In this document: piece by piece, positions 1 to 10,326 of the stretch
Layout: every line of letters begins with the position of its first letter
How positions within the stretch are numbered: the first letter of the stretch is position 1
Assembly: GCA_946479915.1 (NCBI GenBank)
Contig: CAMLHR010000009.1
Span: 1 to 12,529, forward strand
Direction: 5' to 3'
Length of the DNA stretch: 12,529 bases
DNA from: an uncultured Lysobacter sp.
GTDB lineage: Bacteria > Pseudomonadota > Gammaproteobacteria > Xanthomonadales > Xanthomonadaceae
The notes under the pieces: model-generated
Databases searched by the model: none
What the model saw: the letters and a program-made list of their open reading frames with translations, nothing else
Told to the model about the DNA's origin: nothing
Position numbers and translations under genes: made by a program

Positions 1-775
1 CTTCGCGGCCCTGGCTGATGCGGTAGGCGCCGCCTTCGCCCGGCAGGGCGTCGCGCGATGCCAGCCAGGCGGCGAGGGTCGCGTTGGCCGCACCGGACGC
101 GGCATCCTCGAAGCACGCCGGCGCCCCGACCCATGCGCGCACCGCCAGGTAGTACACCGGATCGTCGCTGCGGGCGAAGACGCACAGGCCCATGCAGTCG
201 CATTCGGCGGCCAGCGCGGCGATCGCGTCCCAGTCCGGCGTGGCGGCACGCAACGCGGCCTCGTCCGCGACCTCCGCCAGCCACCAGCGACGACCGCCGT
301 CCATCAGGGCCGGGGGCAGGCGCCCGGGCGGCAGGCCCGACAGCGCGGCCGCCAGCACGCGGTCGTCCGGCGTGGCGGTCCGCAGCAGACGGGCGCGCGG
401 GGTCCGCACGGCGATCGTGCGCGCCCGGCCCTCGCCCTCCACCCGCAGCGGCAGGCGCCCGGCGATCCCGTCCTGCACGAGCAACCCGTCGCGCGGCGTG
501 GCCAGGCCGGCCTCGAGCACCGCATGCGCGGTGCCGACGCTGGGGTGCCCGGCGAAGGGGACTTCGCGCCGCGGGCTGAAGATCCGGATCCCGTAGTCGG
601 CACCCGCGTCGGCGGCCGGGCGCACGAAGGTGGTCTCGGGCAGGCGCGTCCAGCGCGCAATCGCCTGCATCGTCGCGTCGTCCAGGCCTTCGGCGTCGAG
701 CACGACCGCGAGCGGATTGCCTGCGCCGGGCCGGTCGGCGAAGACATCGAGCTGGCGGTAACGGCGTGCGTGCAT
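1..775 (-). CDS. PhzF-family isomerase/epimerase, partial (C-terminus beyond the left edge)
   Basis: This is a PhzF-like (diaminopimelate-epimerase fold) protein, a family of cofactor-free isomerases of which most members have no known substrate. 258 codons are present, against a usual length near 260-300. Visible family marks are the N-terminal GNPLAVV (residues 19-25), the putative catalytic Glu47 in LPETTF, the FAGHPSVGTA loop (74-83), and a second-domain EDAASGAAN segment (223-231) matching the family's EDPxTGSA. The last is slightly divergent (Ala-Ala for Pro-Ala/Val). The ATG at 773-775 places the standard RQLDVF opening near residue 7. The only purine-rich tract, GGAG, lies 2 nt upstream, too close for a normal ribosome binding site. 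The gene is divergent from lysAC with 23 bp between the start codons. The metabolic role cannot be told. Its neighbour makes and uses DAP, but a DAP-epimerase role would be speculation. Confidence 0.88.
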   Translation of the reverse strand, partial: MHARRYRQLDVFADRPGAGNPLAVVLDAEGLDDATMQAIARWTRLPETTFVRPAADAGADYGIRIFSPRREVPFAGHPSVGTAHAVLEAGLATPRDGLLVQDGIAGRLPLRVEGEGRARTIAVRTPRARLLRTATPDDRVLAAALSGLPPGRLPPALMDGGRRWWLAEVADEAALRAATPDWDAIAALAAECDCMGLCVFARSDDPVYYLAVRAWVGAPACFEDAASGAANATLAAWLASRDALPGEGGAYRISQGRE

Positions 776-784
776 GGCTCCGCA

Positions 785-790
785 TAGAAT
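785..790 (+). promoter_or_regulatory. Possible -10 element of lysAC (TAGAAT)
   Basis: TAGAAT differs from the sigma-70 -10 consensus by one base and lies 8 bp before the lysAC ATG. A transcript starting 7-9 bases further on would begin at or next to the start codon. No convincing -35 hexamer is visible, because the upstream bases belong to the 5' end of the divergent phzF-like gene. Inferred from position and sequence only. Confidence 0.35.
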
Positions 791-798
791 CTCACGCC

Positions 799-3410
799 AT
801 GACGCCCACAGCGAACCGAAGCGCCGCCGACGCCGGATGGATCGTGCTCAAGTTCGGTGGCACCTCGGTGTCGCGGCGCGAACGCTGGGACACCGTCGGC
901 GCGATCGCGTCGGACCGCGCGCGCGAGGAGGGCGTGCGCGTGCTGGTCGTGGTCTCGGCATTGTCGGGCGTGACCAACGCACTGCAGGCGATCGCCGACG
1001 GGGGTGACGCGCATGCCGGCATGGCCGGCATCGCCGAACGCCATCGCGCGTTCGCCGGCGAGCTCGGGCTTGACGCGGACGCGGTGCTCGGCACGCGGCT
1101 GGCGGCGTTGCGCGCGCTTTCGGAGGACCCGCGCGCGGCCAGGCGCCCCCTGGACTGGCAGGCCGACGTGCTGGCGCAGGGCGAACTGCTGTCGTCCACG
1201 CTCGGCGCCGCGTACCTGTGTGCGCAGGGCCTCGACTTCGGCTGGTGCGACGCGCGCGACTGGCTGCAGGCGCTGGCCTTGCCGAACCAGAACGACTGGA
1301 CGACGCGATTGTGCGTGTCCTGCCGCCACGACGGCGACGCCGCGCGCGCGCGGTTCGACGCGCAGCCGCCCCGCCTGCTGCTGACCCAGGGGTTCATTGC
1401 GCGCCACGGCGACGGCGGCACCGCGGTGCTCGGCCGCGGGGGGTCCGACACGTCCGCCGCGTACTTCGGCGCGATGCTGGGCGCGCGCCGCGTCGAGATC
1501 TGGACCGACGTGCCCGGAATGTTCAGCGCCAACCCGCGCGAAGTGCCGGAGGCGCGCCTGCTGGCGCGGCTGGATTACGCCGAGGCGCAGGAAATCGCGA
1601 CCACCGGCGCGAAGGTCCTGCATCCCAGGTCCATCGGGCCCTGCCGGGAGGCCGGCGTGCCGATGCGGATCCTGGACACGGAGCGCCCCGCGCTCGCCGG
1701 CACGCGCATCGACGCGGAGGCGGCGACCGTGCCGGGGGTCAAGGCGATCAGCCGCCGCAACGGCATCGTGCTGGTGTCGATGGAAAGCATCGGCATGTGG
1801 CAGCAGGTGGGCTTCCTGGCCGACATCTTCGAGCGCTTCCGGCGGCACGGCCTGTCGGTGGACCTCATCGGTTCGTCGGAGACGAACGTCACCGTGTCGC
1901 TGGACCCGAGCGACAACCTGGTCAGCGGCAACGTGCTCGAGGCGCTCGCCGCCGACCTGGCGCAGGTCTGCCGGGTCAAGGTGATCGCGCCCTGCGCGGC
2001 GATCACGCTGGTCGGGCGCGGCATGCGGTCGCTGCTGCATCGCCTGTCGGACATCTGGGCGACGTTCGGGCGCGAGCGCGTGCACCTGGTGTCGCAGTCG
2101 TCCAACGACCTCAACCTGACGTTCGTCGTGGACGAGGCGGATGCCGAGGGCCTGGTGCCGCAGCTGCATGCGGAACTGGTGCGCAGCGGCGCGATGCCGA
2201 TGCGCGACGCCAGCGTGTTCGGGCCGACCTGGCGCGAGATCACGCAGGGCGCGGTGGCGCGCGGGCAGCCGTGGTGGCACGACGCGCGTTTGGCCCTGCT
2301 GCGGCATGCGGGCGAGGGCACGCCCTGCTATGCGTACCACCTGCCGACGGTGCGCGACCGCGCGCGCAGCCTGGCCGGGGCCACGGCGGTGGACCGGCGG
2401 TACTACGCGCTGAAGGCGAACGCGCACCCGGCGATCCTGCGCGCGCTCGAGGCGGAGGGCTTCGGCTTCGAATGCGTGTCCGCCGGCGAGCTGGCGCGCG
2501 TGTTCGACGTGCTGCCCGGCCTGGATTCCGCGCGCGTGCTGTTCACGCCGAGCTTCGCGCCGCACGCGGAATACGCCGCGGCGTTCGACCGGGGCGTGAC
2601 GGTGACGCTCGACAACATCGAGGCGCTGCAGGCGTGGCCGGACGTGTTCCGCGGGCGTCCGCTGTGGCTGCGCCTGGACCTCGGCCGCGGCGACGGCCAC
2701 CACGAGAAGGTCCGCACGGGCGGCGTCGAGGCGAAGTTCGGCCTGCCGGTCGCACGGCTAGAGGCGTTCGCCGCCGCGGCGCGCGCGCTCGATGTGCGCA
2801 TCACCGGGCTGCACGCCCACCTGGGCAGCGGCATCGAGGCACAGGGCCACTGGCGCGGTGTGCATGCCGAACTCGCCGGGCTGGCGGAGTCGCTGGGCAA
2901 CGTGGAATGGATCGACGTCGGCGGGGGGCTGCCGGTGCCATACACGCCGGACGCCCCGAGGTTCGACCTCGAGGCGTGGGCGGCGGGCCTCGCGGAGATC
3001 AAGGCCGCGTATCCGCGCTACCGCCTCGCGATCGAGCCGGGGCGCTGGCTGGTCGCCGAGGCCGGCGTCCTGCTGCTCACCGCCACCCAGGTGGTCGAGA
3101 AGGACGGCGTGCGCCGCGTCGGCGCCGACGCCGGCATGAACGCGCTGCTGCGGCCAGCGCTCTACGAGGCCTGGCACGACATCGTGAACCTGTCGCGCCT
3201 GGACACGGCCGCCGACACGCTGTTCGACGTCGTCGGCCCCGTCTGCGAGACCGGCGACGTGCTCGGCGACAACCGCCTGCTGCCGGCCGCCACGGCGCCC
3301 GGCGACGTGCTGCTGGTCGCCGATGCCGGCGCCTACGGCATGGCCATGGCCAACACCTACAACCTCCGGCCGCTGCCGCGCGAGGCGCTGCTGGACGAGG
3401 ACGCCCCCCG

Positions 3411-3414
<4 letters not shown>
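799..3414 (+). CDS. lysAC: Bifunctional aspartate kinase / diaminopimelate decarboxylase
   Basis: This 871-residue fusion carries the first and last enzymes of lysine synthesis. The N-terminal half is aspartokinase (ATP + L-aspartate to aspartyl phosphate): KFGGTS at 18-23, GRGGSDTS at 212-219, TTGAKVLHPRS at 268-278, then an ACT-type regulatory region from about 325 to 470, where lysine or threonine feedback would act. The C-terminal part from about 500 is the PLP-dependent decarboxylase converting meso-DAP to lysine: Lys539 in YYALKANAHP forms the Schiff base, followed by HLGSG (674-678), GGGLPVPY (708-715), EPGR (746-749), CETGD (816-820) with the catalytic Cys, and Tyr846. All key residues look present. 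I chose ATG 799. An upstream in-frame ATG at 766 would run into the phzF-like start, and neither site has a Shine-Dalgarno. The stop overlaps the murL start (ATGA). This fusion order is known from Xanthomonas and Xylella. Confidence 0.96.
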
Positions 3415-4749
<1,335 letters not shown>

Positions 4750-4769
<20 letters not shown>

Positions 4770-6159
4770 CGCCATCGCGGCCGGGGGCGGCCGCATCGCG
4801 CTGTGGGGTTGGGGGCGCGAAGGGCGCACGACGTATCGCGCGGTGCGCGCGCGCCTGCCTGCCCTCCCGTTGACTTTGCTGTGCACCGAGGGCGAGGCCG
4901 CGGAGGCCCGCGCCCTCGGCGACGCGTGCCTGTCGGTCGAGACCGCGCCGCCCGGGCCCCGGCTCGCCGGCTTCGCCGTCGTGTTGAAGTCGCCCGGCAT
5001 CAGCCCGTACGGCGAGGACGCGGCCGCGGCCGCGCGCGCGGGCACGCGATTCGTCGGCGGCACGGCCCTGTGGTTCGCCGAGCGCGCCGGTGCCGACGGC
5101 ATCGTGCCGTCGACCGCATGCGTCACCGGCACCAAGGGCAAGAGCACCAGCACGGCGTTGCTCGCGCACCTGTTGCGCGCGGGCGGCGTGCGCACGGCCC
5201 TGGCCGGGAACATCGGCCTGCCCCTGCTCGAGTTGCTGGACGCCGACGCGGACGCCTGGGCGATCGAACTGTCGAGCTACCAGACCGGCGACGTGGCCGA
5301 CAGCGGGGCACGACCGGCGGTCGCCGTCGTGCTCAACCTGTTCCCGGAGCACCTGGACTGGCACGGCGGCGAGGCGCGCTACATGGCGGACAAGCTGCGC
5401 CTGGTCACCGATGCGCGGCCCGGCATCGCGGTGCTCAACGCCGCCGACCCGCGGCTGGCCACGCTGTCGCTCCCGGGCGAGGTGCGGTGGTTCGGCCATG
5501 CCGACGGCTGGCACCTCCGCGGCGACATCCTGCACCGCGGCGCGGACGCCGTCATGGACACCGGCGCCTGGCGGCTGCCGGGCCGGCACAACCGCCAGAA
5601 CCTGTGCGCCGTGCTCACCGCGATCGATGCGCTGGGCCACGACGCGGCGGCGCTGGGGCGCCACGCGGCGAGCTTCGGTCCCCTGCCGCACCGGCTGCAG
5701 CCGCTGGGACGCCGGGACGGGCTGGAATGGGTGGACGATTCGATCAGCACCACGCCCCACGCGACCCTGGCGGCGCTGGAACTGCACGCCCACCGGCGCG
5801 TCGCGCTGGTCGTCGGCGGCCACGACCGCGGACTCGACTGGCAAGGCTTCGCCGACGCGATCCGCGCGCACCCGCCGCACGCGATCGTGACCACCGGCGC
5901 GAACGGCCCGAGGATCCATGCGCTGCTGGCCCCGATCGCCGCCGAGGGACGCCTTCGCCTGTCGGCCGCGGCGGATCTCGGGGAAGCGGTGGCGCATGCG
6001 CGCGCGGCCCTGGACGGCGAGGGCGTCGTCCTGCTGTCGCCGGGCGCACCCAGCTTCGGGGCCTATCGCGACTACACCGAACGCGGGCGCCATTTCGCGC
6101 GGCTGGCCGGATTCGACCCGGACGACACGTCCGCCATCGCAGGGCTCGGGGTCGCCTGA
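4750..6159 (+). CDS. murD2: UDP-N-acetylmuramoyl-L-alanine--L-glutamate ligase (MurD2)
   Basis: A 469-residue Mur ligase of the cytoplasmic peptidoglycan pathway. By analogy with Xanthomonas MurD2 it joins L-Glu, not D-Glu, to UDP-MurNAc-L-Ala with ATP hydrolysis, and the product is then epimerised by MurL. Domains in order: an N-terminal UDP-substrate domain opening ALWGWGREG; a central ATPase domain with the P-loop GTKGKST at 127-133, then GNIGLP, ELSSYQ and the EHLDWHG segment; and a C-terminal domain with [15 protein letters not shown] and the [17 protein letters not shown] ending typical of MurD proteins. The start is GTG 4750, overlapping murL by 20 nt, which implies translational coupling. 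Alternative: an ordinary D-Glu-adding MurD. The adjacent murL argues for the L-Glu form, but substrate chirality cannot be read directly from the sequence. Confidence 0.92.
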
Positions 6160-6166
6160 GCGGACC

Positions 6167-7171
6167 TCAGTGGTCGCGGTCGACGGCGTAGCGGGCCAGG
6201 CCCCGCAGCGCGTCCACGCAGGCGTTGTCCGGCAGGCCGTCGAGCGCCCGCATCGCGCGGGTGGCGAATGCGTCGGCGCGCGCCCGGCTGTACGCGATCC
6301 CGCCGCTGGCCCGGATCGCCGCCTGGACCACCGGCAGGGCGTCGGTGTCGCCGGTTTCCACCGCGGCGCGCAACCGCTCCGCCGTGGCGGCATCGGCGTG
6401 GCGCATCGCGTGGATCAGCGGGAGGGTCGCCTTGCCCTCGGCGAGGTCGTCGCCGACGTTCTTGCCCATGGCGTCGGCGTCCGCGGCGTAGTCCAGCACG
6501 TCGTCCGCGATCTGGAACGCGAACCCCAGGTTGAGGCCGTAGGCGTGCAGCGCGTCGCAGGTCGCGGCGTCGGCATCCCCCAGCAGGGCCCCGAGGCGGG
6601 TCGCGGCCGCGAACAGGACCGCGGTCTAGCGTTCGACCACGCGCAGGTAGGCGGCCTCGTCGGTGTCCGCGTTGCGCCCGTGGAGCAGCTGCAGCACCTC
6701 GCCCTCGGCGATCTCGTTGGTCGTGTCGGCGAGGATGCGCATCACTTCCGGGCGTCCGAGCTCGACCATCAGCTGGAAGCTGCGCGAATACAGGAAGTCG
6801 CCGACCAGCACGCTGGGGGCGTTGCCCCACACGGCGTTCGCGGTGCGCCGGCCGCGGCGCAGGTCCGACTCGTCCACGACGTCGTCGTGCAGCAGCGTGG
6901 CGGTGTGGATGAACTCGACCACGGCGGCGAGCTGGTGCGCGTCGGGACCGCGGTGGCCGAGCGCGCCCGACGCGAGCAGCAGCAGCATCGGGCGAAGGCG
7001 CTTGCCACCGGCGCCGATGATGTATTCCGCCACCTGGTTGACGAGCACCACGTCGGAGGCGAGCCGCCGCCGGATCAGGGCGTCCATCGCCGCCATGTCC
7101 TCGCGGGCCAGCGACAGGATGGCGTCCAGGCCGGGCAGGGCGGCATCGACGGGTTGCACGGCGGAATCCAT
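6167..7171 (-). pseudogene. ispB: Polyprenyl (octaprenyl) diphosphate synthase interrupted by an in-frame TAG
   Basis: The full frame is 334 codons, close to E. coli IspB, which condenses IPP onto farnesyl diphosphate to build the ubiquinone side chain. Codon 182 is TAG (6626-6628). Everything else looks intact: GGKRLRP (55-61), first Asp-rich motif DDVVD (96-100) with flanking LLHDDVVDESD, GDFLYS, EGEVLQL, then after the stop TAVLFAAATRLG, FQIADDVLDY (second Asp motif 223-227) and GKNVGDDLAEGK. The stop falls exactly where the conserved Lys of the K-T motif (YMRVIYSKTA in E. coli IspB) belongs. A single AAG-to-TAG change explains it. As written, the product would be 181 residues lacking the second Asp motif and should be inactive. 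The gene is essential in related bacteria unless replaced, so sequence error, recent mutation or readthrough are all possible. The frame ends 7 bp from the convergent murD2 stop. Confidence 0.9.
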
Positions 7172-7199
7172 GCGCGGTCCGTGGGCGGGGAGGCCCTCG

Positions 7200-7205
7200 A
7201 TTATA
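7200..7205 (-). promoter_or_regulatory. -10 element of the ispB promoter (TATAAT)
   Basis: On the minus strand this reads as a perfect TATAAT, followed by CGA. The expected transcript start is near 7193, giving a leader of about 20 nt before the ispB ATG at 7171. No good TTGACA-like -35 lies 16-18 bp upstream. The leader has only a weak GGA as a possible ribosome binding site. Confidence 0.6.
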
Positions 7206-7286
7206 CGGACGCGCGCGTGCCCGATTCCTTCATGGAAAGGCCCGACGCCGGCGCCCGGCGCCCGCTGATGCCCCTGGCGCCACGGC

Positions 7287-7292
7287 TATAAT
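7287..7292 (+). promoter_or_regulatory. -10 element of the ssb-rml promoter (TATAAT)
   Basis: A perfect TATAAT followed by CGA. CTGATG at 7265-7270, 16 bp upstream, is a weak -35 candidate matching three of six consensus bases. The expected transcript start near 7299 leaves a leader of about 45 nt before the ssb ATG. It is the only visible promoter for ssb and, because all downstream genes overlap, probably for rmlBACD too. Confidence 0.6.
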
Positions 7293-7331
7293 CGAATGCC
7301 TGCACGCCCGGACCGGGCGCCCACTCGCAAC

Positions 7332-7338
7332 GGAAGGA
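7332..7338 (+). promoter_or_regulatory. Strong ribosome binding site of ssb (GGAAGGA)
   Basis: GGAAGGA lies 6 nt before the ATG at 7345. It is the clearest Shine-Dalgarno in the window, in keeping with the high demand for SSB, and it fixes the ssb start. Confidence 0.7.
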
Positions 7339-7344
7339 CGCGCC

Positions 7345-7830
7345 ATGGCACGCGGCATCAACAAGGTGATCCTGGTCGGCAACCTCGGCAACGACCCGGA
7401 GATGAAGTACACGCAGGGCGGCATGGCCGTCTGTTCGCTGAGCCTGGCCACGACCAGCGTCCGCAAGGACCGGGACGGCAACCAGGTCGAACGGACCGAA
7501 TGGCACCGCGTGAAGCTGTTCGGCAAGCTGGGCGAGATCGCCGGCGAATACCTGAAGAAGGGGCGCCAGGTCTACATCGAGGGATCGATCCGCTACGACA
7601 AGTTCACCGGCCAGGACGGCGTGGAGAAGTACTTCACCGACATCGTCGCCGACGAGATGCAGATGCTGGGCGGCGGCGGTGGCGAGGGGGGTGGCGGTGG
7701 CGGCGGCCGTTCCGACCGACCCGCGCGCCAGTCCGCGCCCCGGCAGGAATCCGCGCCACGCCGCGAGCCCGCCGCGGCCAAGTCCAGCGACTTCGACGCC
7801 GACTTCGCAGACGACGACATCCCGTTCTGA
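7345..7830 (+). CDS. ssb: Single-stranded DNA-binding protein
   Basis: A 161-residue SSB that coats single-stranded DNA during replication, repair and recombination, normally as a tetramer. Residues 1 to about 110 form the OB fold, beginning MARGINKVILVGNLGNDPE, with the conserved WHRVKLFGKLGEIAGEYLKKG and the VYIEGSIRYDKF strand. A low-complexity glycine run at about 111-121 opens a disordered linker rich in Arg, Pro, Ala and Ser. The acidic tail DADFADDDIPF ends in the DDDIPF tip that docks partner proteins such as exonuclease I and PriA. Length and layout are normal for proteobacterial SSB. The stop codon shares one base with the rmlB ATG (TGATG), so a housekeeping replication gene appears to be cotranscribed with a sugar-nucleotide operon. 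Confidence 0.97.
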   Translation: MARGINKVILVGNLGNDPEMKYTQGGMAVCSLSLATTSVRKDRDGNQVERTEWHRVKLFGKLGEIAGEYLKKGRQVYIEGSIRYDKFTGQDGVEKYFTDIVADEMQMLGGGGGEGGGGGGGRSDRPARQSAPRQESAPRREPAAAKSSDFDADFADDDIPF

Positions 7831-8885
7831 TGAAGACGTGGCTCGTCACCGGTGGCGCGGGCTTCATCGGTGGCAATTTCGTGCTCGACGCGGTCGCCCG
7901 CGGCGTTCGCGTCGTCAACCTCGACGCGCTGACCTACGCCGGCAACCTGGACACGCTGGCGTCGCTCGACGGCGATCCCGGCCACCACTTCGTCCACGGC
8001 GACATCGGCGACCGTGCGCTGGTGGATTCGCTCCTGCGGGAGCACCGACCCGACGCCGTCGTCAACTTCGCGGCCGAAAGCCACGTGGATCGTTCGATCG
8101 ACGGGCCGGGGGCGTTCGTCCAGACCAACGTCGTCGGCACGCTCGGCCTGCTCGAGGCGAGCCGCGACTACTGGCGCAGCCTGGACGGCGCGAAGCGGGA
8201 CGGGTTCCGCTTCCTGCACGTGTCCACGGACGAGGTCTACGGGTCGCTCGGGGACACCGGGAAGTTCACCGAGACCACGCCGTATGCGCCGAACTCGCCG
8301 TATTCCGCGTCCAAGGCCGCGTCCGACCACCTGGTGCGTGCGTTCCACCACACCTACGGGTTGCCGGTGCTGACGACCAACTGCTCGAACAACTACGGCC
8401 CGTACCAGTTCCCCGAGAAGCTCATCCCGCTGGTCATCGCGCGGGCGCTCGCGGGCGAGCCGCTGCCGGTCTACGGCGACGGCCGCAACGTGCGCGACTG
8501 GCTGTACGTCGGCGACCACTGCGCGGCGATCCGCACGGTCCTGGAAGGCGGCCGCGTGGGGGAGACCTACAACGTCGGCGGCGACGCCGAGCGTGAGAAC
8601 ATCGCGGTCGTGCGGACCATCTGCGACCTGCTCGACGCGCGCCGTCCTCGGCGCGACGGCAAGCCCCGCTACTCGCAGGTGGCCTACGTGGCCGACCGGC
8701 CCGGCCACGACCGCCGTTACGCGATCGACGCGTCGAAGCTGCAGGGCGAACTCGGCTGGAAGCCGGCGCACTCGTTCGAGCGTGGCATGGCGGAAACCGT
8801 CGACTGGTACCTGGACCACCAGGACTGGGTGGGCCGCGTGCTCGACGGCACCTACCGCCTCGAACGGATCGGGACGGCCGCATGA
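7830..8885 (+). CDS. rmlB: dTDP-glucose 4,6-dehydratase
   Basis: Second enzyme of dTDP-L-rhamnose synthesis: it converts dTDP-D-glucose to dTDP-4-keto-6-deoxy-D-glucose with a bound NAD+. The 351-residue protein is an extended short-chain dehydrogenase. The Rossmann glycine motif TGGAGFIG lies at 7-14, the catalytic Thr133-Asp134-Glu135 in STDEVYGS, and the YxxxK pair Tyr158 and Lys162 in [27 protein letters not shown] and the [12 protein letters not shown] segment are signature stretches of RmlB. Length agrees with the E. coli protein (about 360). No Shine-Dalgarno is visible before the ATG, so translation probably depends on ribosomes finishing ssb. The stop overlaps the rmlA ATG (ATGA). 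The gene is also called rfbB. Confidence 0.97.
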   Translation: MKTWLVTGGAGFIGGNFVLDAVARGVRVVNLDALTYAGNLDTLASLDGDPGHHFVHGDIGDRALVDSLLREHRPDAVVNFAAESHVDRSIDGPGAFVQTNVVGTLGLLEASRDYWRSLDGAKRDGFRFLHVSTDEVYGSLGDTGKFTETTPYAPNSPYSASKAASDHLVRAFHHTYGLPVLTTNCSNNYGPYQFPEKLIPLVIARALAGEPLPVYGDGRNVRDWLYVGDHCAAIRTVLEGGRVGETYNVGGDAERENIAVVRTICDLLDARRPRRDGKPRYSQVAYVADRPGHDRRYAIDASKLQGELGWKPAHSFERGMAETVDWYLDHQDWVGRVLDGTYRLERIGTAA

Positions 8886-9766
8886 AGCGCAAGGGCATCA
8901 TCCTGGCCGGCGGATCCGGCACGCGCCTGTATCCGCTGACCCAGGCGACCAGCAAGCAGCTGCTGCCCGTCTACGACAAGCCCATGGTGTATTACCCGCT
9001 GGGCGTGCTCATGCTCGCGGGCATCCGCGAGGTGCTGGTCATCAACACGCCGCACGAGCAGGGGTTGTTCCAGCGCCTGCTCGGCGACGGATCGCAATGG
9101 GGCATGCGGATCGAATACGTGGCGCAGCCCAGTCCGGACGGCCTGGCGCAGGCCTTGATCCTCGGCGACCGCTTCCTCGACGGCGCGCCAAGCTGCCTGG
9201 TGCTCGGCGACAACATCTTCCACGGGCACGGCATGGGCGAAATGCTCGCGCGTGCGGACGCCCGCCCCCAGGGCGCCACGGTATTCGGTTACTGGGTCCG
9301 GGACCCGGAACGCTACGGCGTCGCCGACTTCGATGCCGACGGCAGGGTGGTGGGCCTGGAGGAGAAGCCCGCGAAGCCGAAGTCGAACTACGCCGTCACC
9401 GGGTTGTACTTCTACGACGGCCGCGCGCCGGGGTTCGCGGCCGGCCTCAAGCCCTCCGCGCGCGGGGAACTCGAGATCACCGACCTCAACCGCTGCTACC
9501 TCGACGAAGGCAGCCTGCACATGGAGCGCCTGGGCCGGGGCTACGCCTGGCTCGACACCGGCACGCACCGCTCGCTGATGGAGGCCTCGACCTTCATCGA
9601 GACGATCGAGGCGCGACAGGGACTGCGGGTGTGCTGCCCCGAGGAAATCGCCTGGGGCAACGGCTGGATCGACGACGCGCAGTTGCGCGCACTGGCCGAG
9701 CCGCTGGCGAAGAACGGGTACGGCGAGTACCTGCAGTCGCTGCTCGCGCGCGGAATCGTGAAGTGA
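8882..9766 (+). CDS. rmlA: Glucose-1-phosphate thymidylyltransferase
   Basis: First enzyme of the rhamnose pathway: it forms dTDP-glucose and pyrophosphate from dTTP and glucose-1-phosphate. The 294-residue length is typical. The nucleotide loop [11 protein letters not shown] (8-18) is followed by the [18 protein letters not shown] segment with Lys25. Asp110 in [10 protein letters not shown] is a metal-binding Asp, and [22 protein letters not shown] together with YAWLDTGTH are characteristic later motifs. RmlA is usually inhibited by dTDP-rhamnose at an allosteric site, and nothing in the sequence argues against that here. Translation is coupled on both sides: 4-bp overlaps with rmlB and with the GTG start of rmlC. 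The gene is also called rfbA. Confidence 0.97.
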   Translation: MKRKGIILAGGSGTRLYPLTQATSKQLLPVYDKPMVYYPLGVLMLAGIREVLVINTPHEQGLFQRLLGDGSQWGMRIEYVAQPSPDGLAQALILGDRFLDGAPSCLVLGDNIFHGHGMGEMLARADARPQGATVFGYWVRDPERYGVADFDADGRVVGLEEKPAKPKSNYAVTGLYFYDGRAPGFAAGLKPSARGELEITDLNRCYLDEGSLHMERLGRGYAWLDTGTHRSLMEASTFIETIEARQGLRVCCPEEIAWGNGWIDDAQLRALAEPLAKNGYGEYLQSLLARGIVK

Positions 9767-10326
9767 GGGTCGTCGGGACCGACCTGCCCGGCTGCCTGGT
9801 CCTCGAGCCGAAGGTGTTCGACGACGAGCGCGGCTTCTTCTACGAAAGCTGGAATGCGGCCCGCTTCGCCGAACATGGCCTGCCGACGACCTTCGTGCAG
9901 GGCAACGTGGCCGGCTCCGCGCGTGGCGTGCTGCGCGGCCTGCATTACCAGTGGCCGGCCAATCCGCAGGGGAAGCTGGTCAGCGTCCTGGATGGCGAGG
10001 TGTACGACGTCGCGGTGGACGTGCGTCGCGGCTCTCCGACGTTCGGCCGGTGGACCGCGGCCATCCTGTCGGGCGGCAACAGGCGCCATTTCTGGATTCC
10101 GGCAGGGTTCGCACACGGTTACCAGGCGTTGAGCGAGCGCGCCGTGTTCACGTACGTTTGCACCGCGCCCTACGATCCCTCGTCGGACACCGGCATCCGC
10201 TGGGACGACCCGCAGTTCGCCATCGACTGGCCCATCAAGGTGCCGTCCCTGTCGCCACGGGACGCTGCGGCGCCGTCGCTCGCCGAACTCGACCCGGAGC
10301 GGCTGCCCCTTTTCGAGGCGTCGTGA
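9763..10326 (+). CDS. rmlC: dTDP-4-dehydrorhamnose 3,5-epimerase
   Basis: Third pathway step: double epimerisation of dTDP-4-keto-6-deoxyglucose to dTDP-4-keto-L-rhamnose by a cupin-fold enzyme. The start is GTG 9763, overlapping the rmlA stop (GTGA). It gives 187 residues, the normal size, beginning with the usual [20 protein letters not shown]. Visible active-site residues are Arg58 and catalytic His61 in [10 protein letters not shown], His118 in IPAGFAHGY, and Tyr131 in FTYVC. The substrate-binding ending [16 protein letters not shown] is also present. A weak GGA lies 8-9 nt before the start. The gene is also called rfbC. Confidence 0.96.
   Translation: MRVVGTDLPGCLVLEPKVFDDERGFFYESWNAARFAEHGLPTTFVQGNVAGSARGVLRGLHYQWPANPQGKLVSVLDGEVYDVAVDVRRGSPTFGRWTAAILSGGNRRHFWIPAGFAHGYQALSERAVFTYVCTAPYDPSSDTGIRWDDPQFAIDWPIKVPSLSPRDAAAPSLAELDPERLPLFEAS

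Larger units (their letters stand above)
7172..7344. other. Divergent promoter region between ispB and ssb
   Basis: This 173-bp non-coding stretch separates two divergent genes. It contains two TATAAT elements facing outward, about 81 bp apart. Between them is a small inverted repeat, CGCCGG-CGC-CCGGCG at 7246-7260, which could be an operator half-site pair or simply an effect of GC richness. No open frame with coding character, RNA gene or rho-independent terminator was seen. Confidence 0.55.

Noticed and set aside
766..798. Upstream ATG at 766 as the lysAC start
   Set aside because: It would add 11 residues with no family support, overlap the phzF-like start codon, and lie upstream of the likely -10 element.
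304..2703. A 799-codon open frame on the minus strand opposite the phzF-like gene and lysAC
   Set aside because: It lies opposite lysAC codons, its composition is mostly Arg, His, Gln, Val and Ala with no domain, and it conflicts with well-conserved motifs of the sense gene. It is a shadow frame from high GC.
6626..6628. TAG in ispB read as a genuine pyrrolysine codon
   Set aside because: Pyrrolysine is confined to certain archaea and a few bacteria with methylamine methyltransferases; nothing here suggests that system. Mutation, sequence error or ordinary suppression is simpler.
7671..7708. GGC/GGT-rich repeat as a tandem repeat or slippage locus
   Set aside because: It encodes the glycine run in the disordered linker of SSB, is irregular in unit, and is normal for high-GC SSB genes.
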